From Cacajao melanocephalus (taxonomy: Eukaryota > Chordata > Mammalia > Primates > Pitheciidae): DNA of 64,000 nt. This document shows, piece after piece, positions 61,801 through 64,000 of the stretch (positions are counted from its first letter, which is position 1; the number at the start of each line of letters is the position of its first letter). Both the position numbers and the translations under genes were made by a program. Location of the stretch: the NCBI GenBank assembly GCA_963573385.1, contig CAUYLG010059108.1:38425-102424 (forward strand). The letters run 5' to 3'. The notes beneath the pieces are model-generated. The model did not search any database, had not been told where the DNA came from, and saw only the letters and a program-made list of their open reading frames with translations.

Positions 61801-63670
61801 AAAAATAAAGTCATATTGCTTTTTGGCCCACTTTTTTTATAAAGACACAATTTTCTTTATTTCAGTATAAATTCCATGAGATACATTCTCCATTACTAAG
61901 GTTAAGGTGGGGATACAGATGGAATATCGTACTCTAAAACCGTAGTTTCATCCATCTGGACAAACTTCTATGCTACTATTACCCATATGGGAAATTGCAA
62001 AGAGAGCAGAAATATGACTTTCATTAGATTTGTGAAATATATTAAAATAAAACAGAGTAGATTATCTATCAATTTGTTTTCTCATTTGGACAAAAGAATG
62101 TGCCAATCTTCCAACCATATACATTTCTGTATACAATTGAATACCCTAGATATTTACATCTGGATATGTTGCCTTGTGTAAAAATCTTTAAAAATGATCC
62201 ATTGTTTTTATCCTGTTCTTTTCTTCCCACAAGTATGGCATATTGTAAATTGTCTCAGAGTCTTGTTACAATGTTTAGTTCTTTAATCTCCTGTCAGACT
62301 GCAGGTTAGTTTGACCCATATTAAATAAGGGTAGAAAAATAGAAAAGAAGACATTGGTGATAAACAGTGTTTAATTCCATTTTGGAGGAAACAATCAACT
62401 CTTTCTGTAGGATAAAGCTGAAAATGGCAAAAGCTCACACAAATATACAGTGCTGTATCATTCTCAGGTTAATAAAAACAATTTATATGCAGGGTAGTGA
62501 ACAAGAGAAAAGTTATGGAAAACATTTCTCAACCAAGGACAGTGTACCAGATGTGCTAAGACTTATGGGAGCAATCAGAGGTGACCAAGTCTCTGTGGCG
62601 GGCCTTATTAAGTTAGACTGTGACCCAGCACCTTCAACTTATTAAGCTGTCGAGAACTTCAGTGATTAAAACCAAAGATAGGTCAGACACAAACCTTCAG
62701 AATGTCCCTGATATTTTCTTATAGGCATTAGGCCCTCATGGAGATACTTCTCTTTATCCATGGATTTAAAGAAACTAGATATTTGAACTGAGGTTACCCG
62801 AAATTTGAGGGTAATTTTAGTGCGTGACATGTCTTCAGTTTTTCTCAATAGTTTCACTATCTAAAGAAATATACTTACGATGTAGTTTTTGCATGTCGTC
62901 GGAACTGTGATCAGAGGAGCAGATTCATGGGGATCTCAACACATTCAGTTAGGTCCCTATGAGAAGTGAGACTGTAGCAACAGATAGAGATGCTAGGAAT
63001 AACTTACAAAATCTTACAATTAATTTATATTAATGATATTATTAAGTTAACACTAGTTGAAGATTAATGCTGCACCAAATCATATCCTAGATTTTAAATA
63101 TTGTACAAATTTAGTTATTTTTTTTGTGTCCTGGGCTCTTCCTCTCCTCCAAATGTATCTATAACTAGAACATGATAAATAGATATAATAAGCTCTGAGT
63201 GCTCTCGTATGTGTATATAGGTATATATGGGTATCTTGCATACATAAATAACTACTATATAGGTGTTTAAGATAATGCTAAATGTTACCCTTCCTGTTGT
63301 CTTGGAGAGTAAGCAGAAGTCTCAATTTAATATACACCAAAACCCTTGATATTAGAAAGTAAGTTACTGCCTCACGTCTACAGCATGTACAAAAAACATT
63401 GTTAAACTGGATCTGCAAGCTTTAGCCAATTGTTCATCTCTAGATTACAAAAGAGAAGTTGTAATGTCCATTTACTCCTCTAATCCCACCTCTCCACCTC
63501 TCCTCTTTATGGCATTTTATTTTATCTCCCTTTCAAGCAAAAGGGGTTGTTCTTCAAGAGAATTTTGTGATTTGAAGAGTTTGAAGAGCTTTACAATTGC
63601 TTGGAATTTAAGGACCATATGACTTGGCCACCACTGTTTGTAGGAGAATTCAGAAGGCAGCATGGCACTA
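52885..63670. other. Long stretch without a recognised gene
   Basis: About 10.8 kb of AT-rich DNA. L2-end-like pieces lie at 57060-57115 (CACATAGTAGGTACTGAATA) and 58243-58355. A TG-rich patch lies near 54271-54294. Open frames up to 105 codons (for example minus 53575-53892 and plus 62367-62645) have no recognisable domain or supporting context. Confidence 0.5.
58243..58355 (+). repeat. L2 LINE 3' end fragment
   Basis: The plus strand matches the L2 terminus in order: ATATAAACATCATGAGATTA ('aatgtaagctccatgagg'), CTCTATTTCTAGTACCCAGA, CAGTTCCTGACAAATATTAA and TTTGCTGAATAAACA. Confidence 0.6.
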
Positions 63671-63675
63671 GAGAA

Positions 63676-64000
63676 AGGGAAATGTGACACATATACACCA
63701 TGGAGTACTATGCACCATAAAAAAGGATGAGTTCACGTTCTTTGCAGGGCCATGGATGAATCTGGAAACCATCATTCTCAGCAAACTGACCCAAGAACAG
63801 AGAACCAAACACCACATGGTCTCAATCATAAGTGGGTGTTGAACAATGAGAACACAGGGAGACAGGGAAGGGAACATCATGCACTGGGGTCTGTTGGGGG
63901 TTGGGGGGCTAGGGCAGGTATAACAGGGGATGGGGATATTGCGGAGGGATAACATTAGGAGAAATACCTAATGTTGGTGATGGGAGGATGGAGATATGTT
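63676..64000 (+). mobile_element. 5'-truncated L1 3' end (L1PA/L1PB grade), runs off the window
   Basis: It starts in the ORF2 C-terminal coding region (GGGAAATGTGACACATATAC, then CCATGGAGTACTATGCACCA and AAAGGATGAGTTCACGTTCT). It continues into the 3' UTR with the G-rich tract (GGGGTCTGTTGGGGGTTGGG, 63886-63912) and AGGAGAAATACCTAATGTTG. Divergence is lower than in the L1 at 31720-39960, so this is a younger primate insertion. Its A-tail and right target-site duplication lie beyond the window. Confidence 0.93.

Overview
The window is eukaryotic, and almost certainly human or another primate. The evidence is several Alu SINEs in both orientations, a 3' fragment of a primate-type L1 at the right edge, older L1, L2 and MIR pieces, MaLR-type LTRs, and one intronless copy of a human-like chaperonin gene. 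The DNA is AT-rich. The only protein homology I see belongs to retrocopies or transposons, and none of it has an intact reading frame. The other ORFs (60-120 codons) look like chance frames. I read it as intergenic or deep intronic DNA, with no prokaryotic features, no functional RNA gene and no confident exon. All identifications come from remembered family consensus patterns; no search was run.

Layout. 1-8260: mostly unannotatable AT-rich DNA with antisense MIR pieces (2635-2815, 4528-4765), a (CA)n tract, a 3'-truncated Alu, and an old LTR-like element interrupted by an Alu with clear target-site duplications (3772-4043). 8267-8577 and 15133-15435: antisense Alus. About 12440-13175: decayed hAT-type transposase remnant. 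13355-13990: L2 3' part. 16560-18405: processed pseudogene of CCT7 (chaperonin TCP-1 eta subunit). 19352-20213: two MaLR/MLT1-like LTRs in opposite orientation. 20530-21055: old L1 endonuclease-region fragment. 21070-31715: long stretch with few recognisable repeats but two local tandem duplications.

31720-39960: a long, old, plus-strand L1 (L1MA/L1PB grade) with a 5' part, ORF1-like and ORF2-like sequence and a 3' end. It is rearranged in two ways. About 160 bp of endonuclease-region sequence occurs a second time upstream of its normal place, and about 640 bp of reverse-transcriptase-region sequence is present twice in tandem. An Alu interrupts the second copy. 40045-40280: 5'-truncated Alu with an (AAAT)n tail. 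49042-49191 and 50220-50510: an Alu left-monomer fragment and an older Alu, both with recognisable target-site duplications. 52724-52881: a compound ATCT/ACCT tetranucleotide microsatellite. 63676-64000: a younger L1 3' fragment that runs off the window.

No genes here work together as a system. I found no convincing undescribed biological system. The most useful leads are the hAT remnant, the internal architecture of the L1, and the local duplications.
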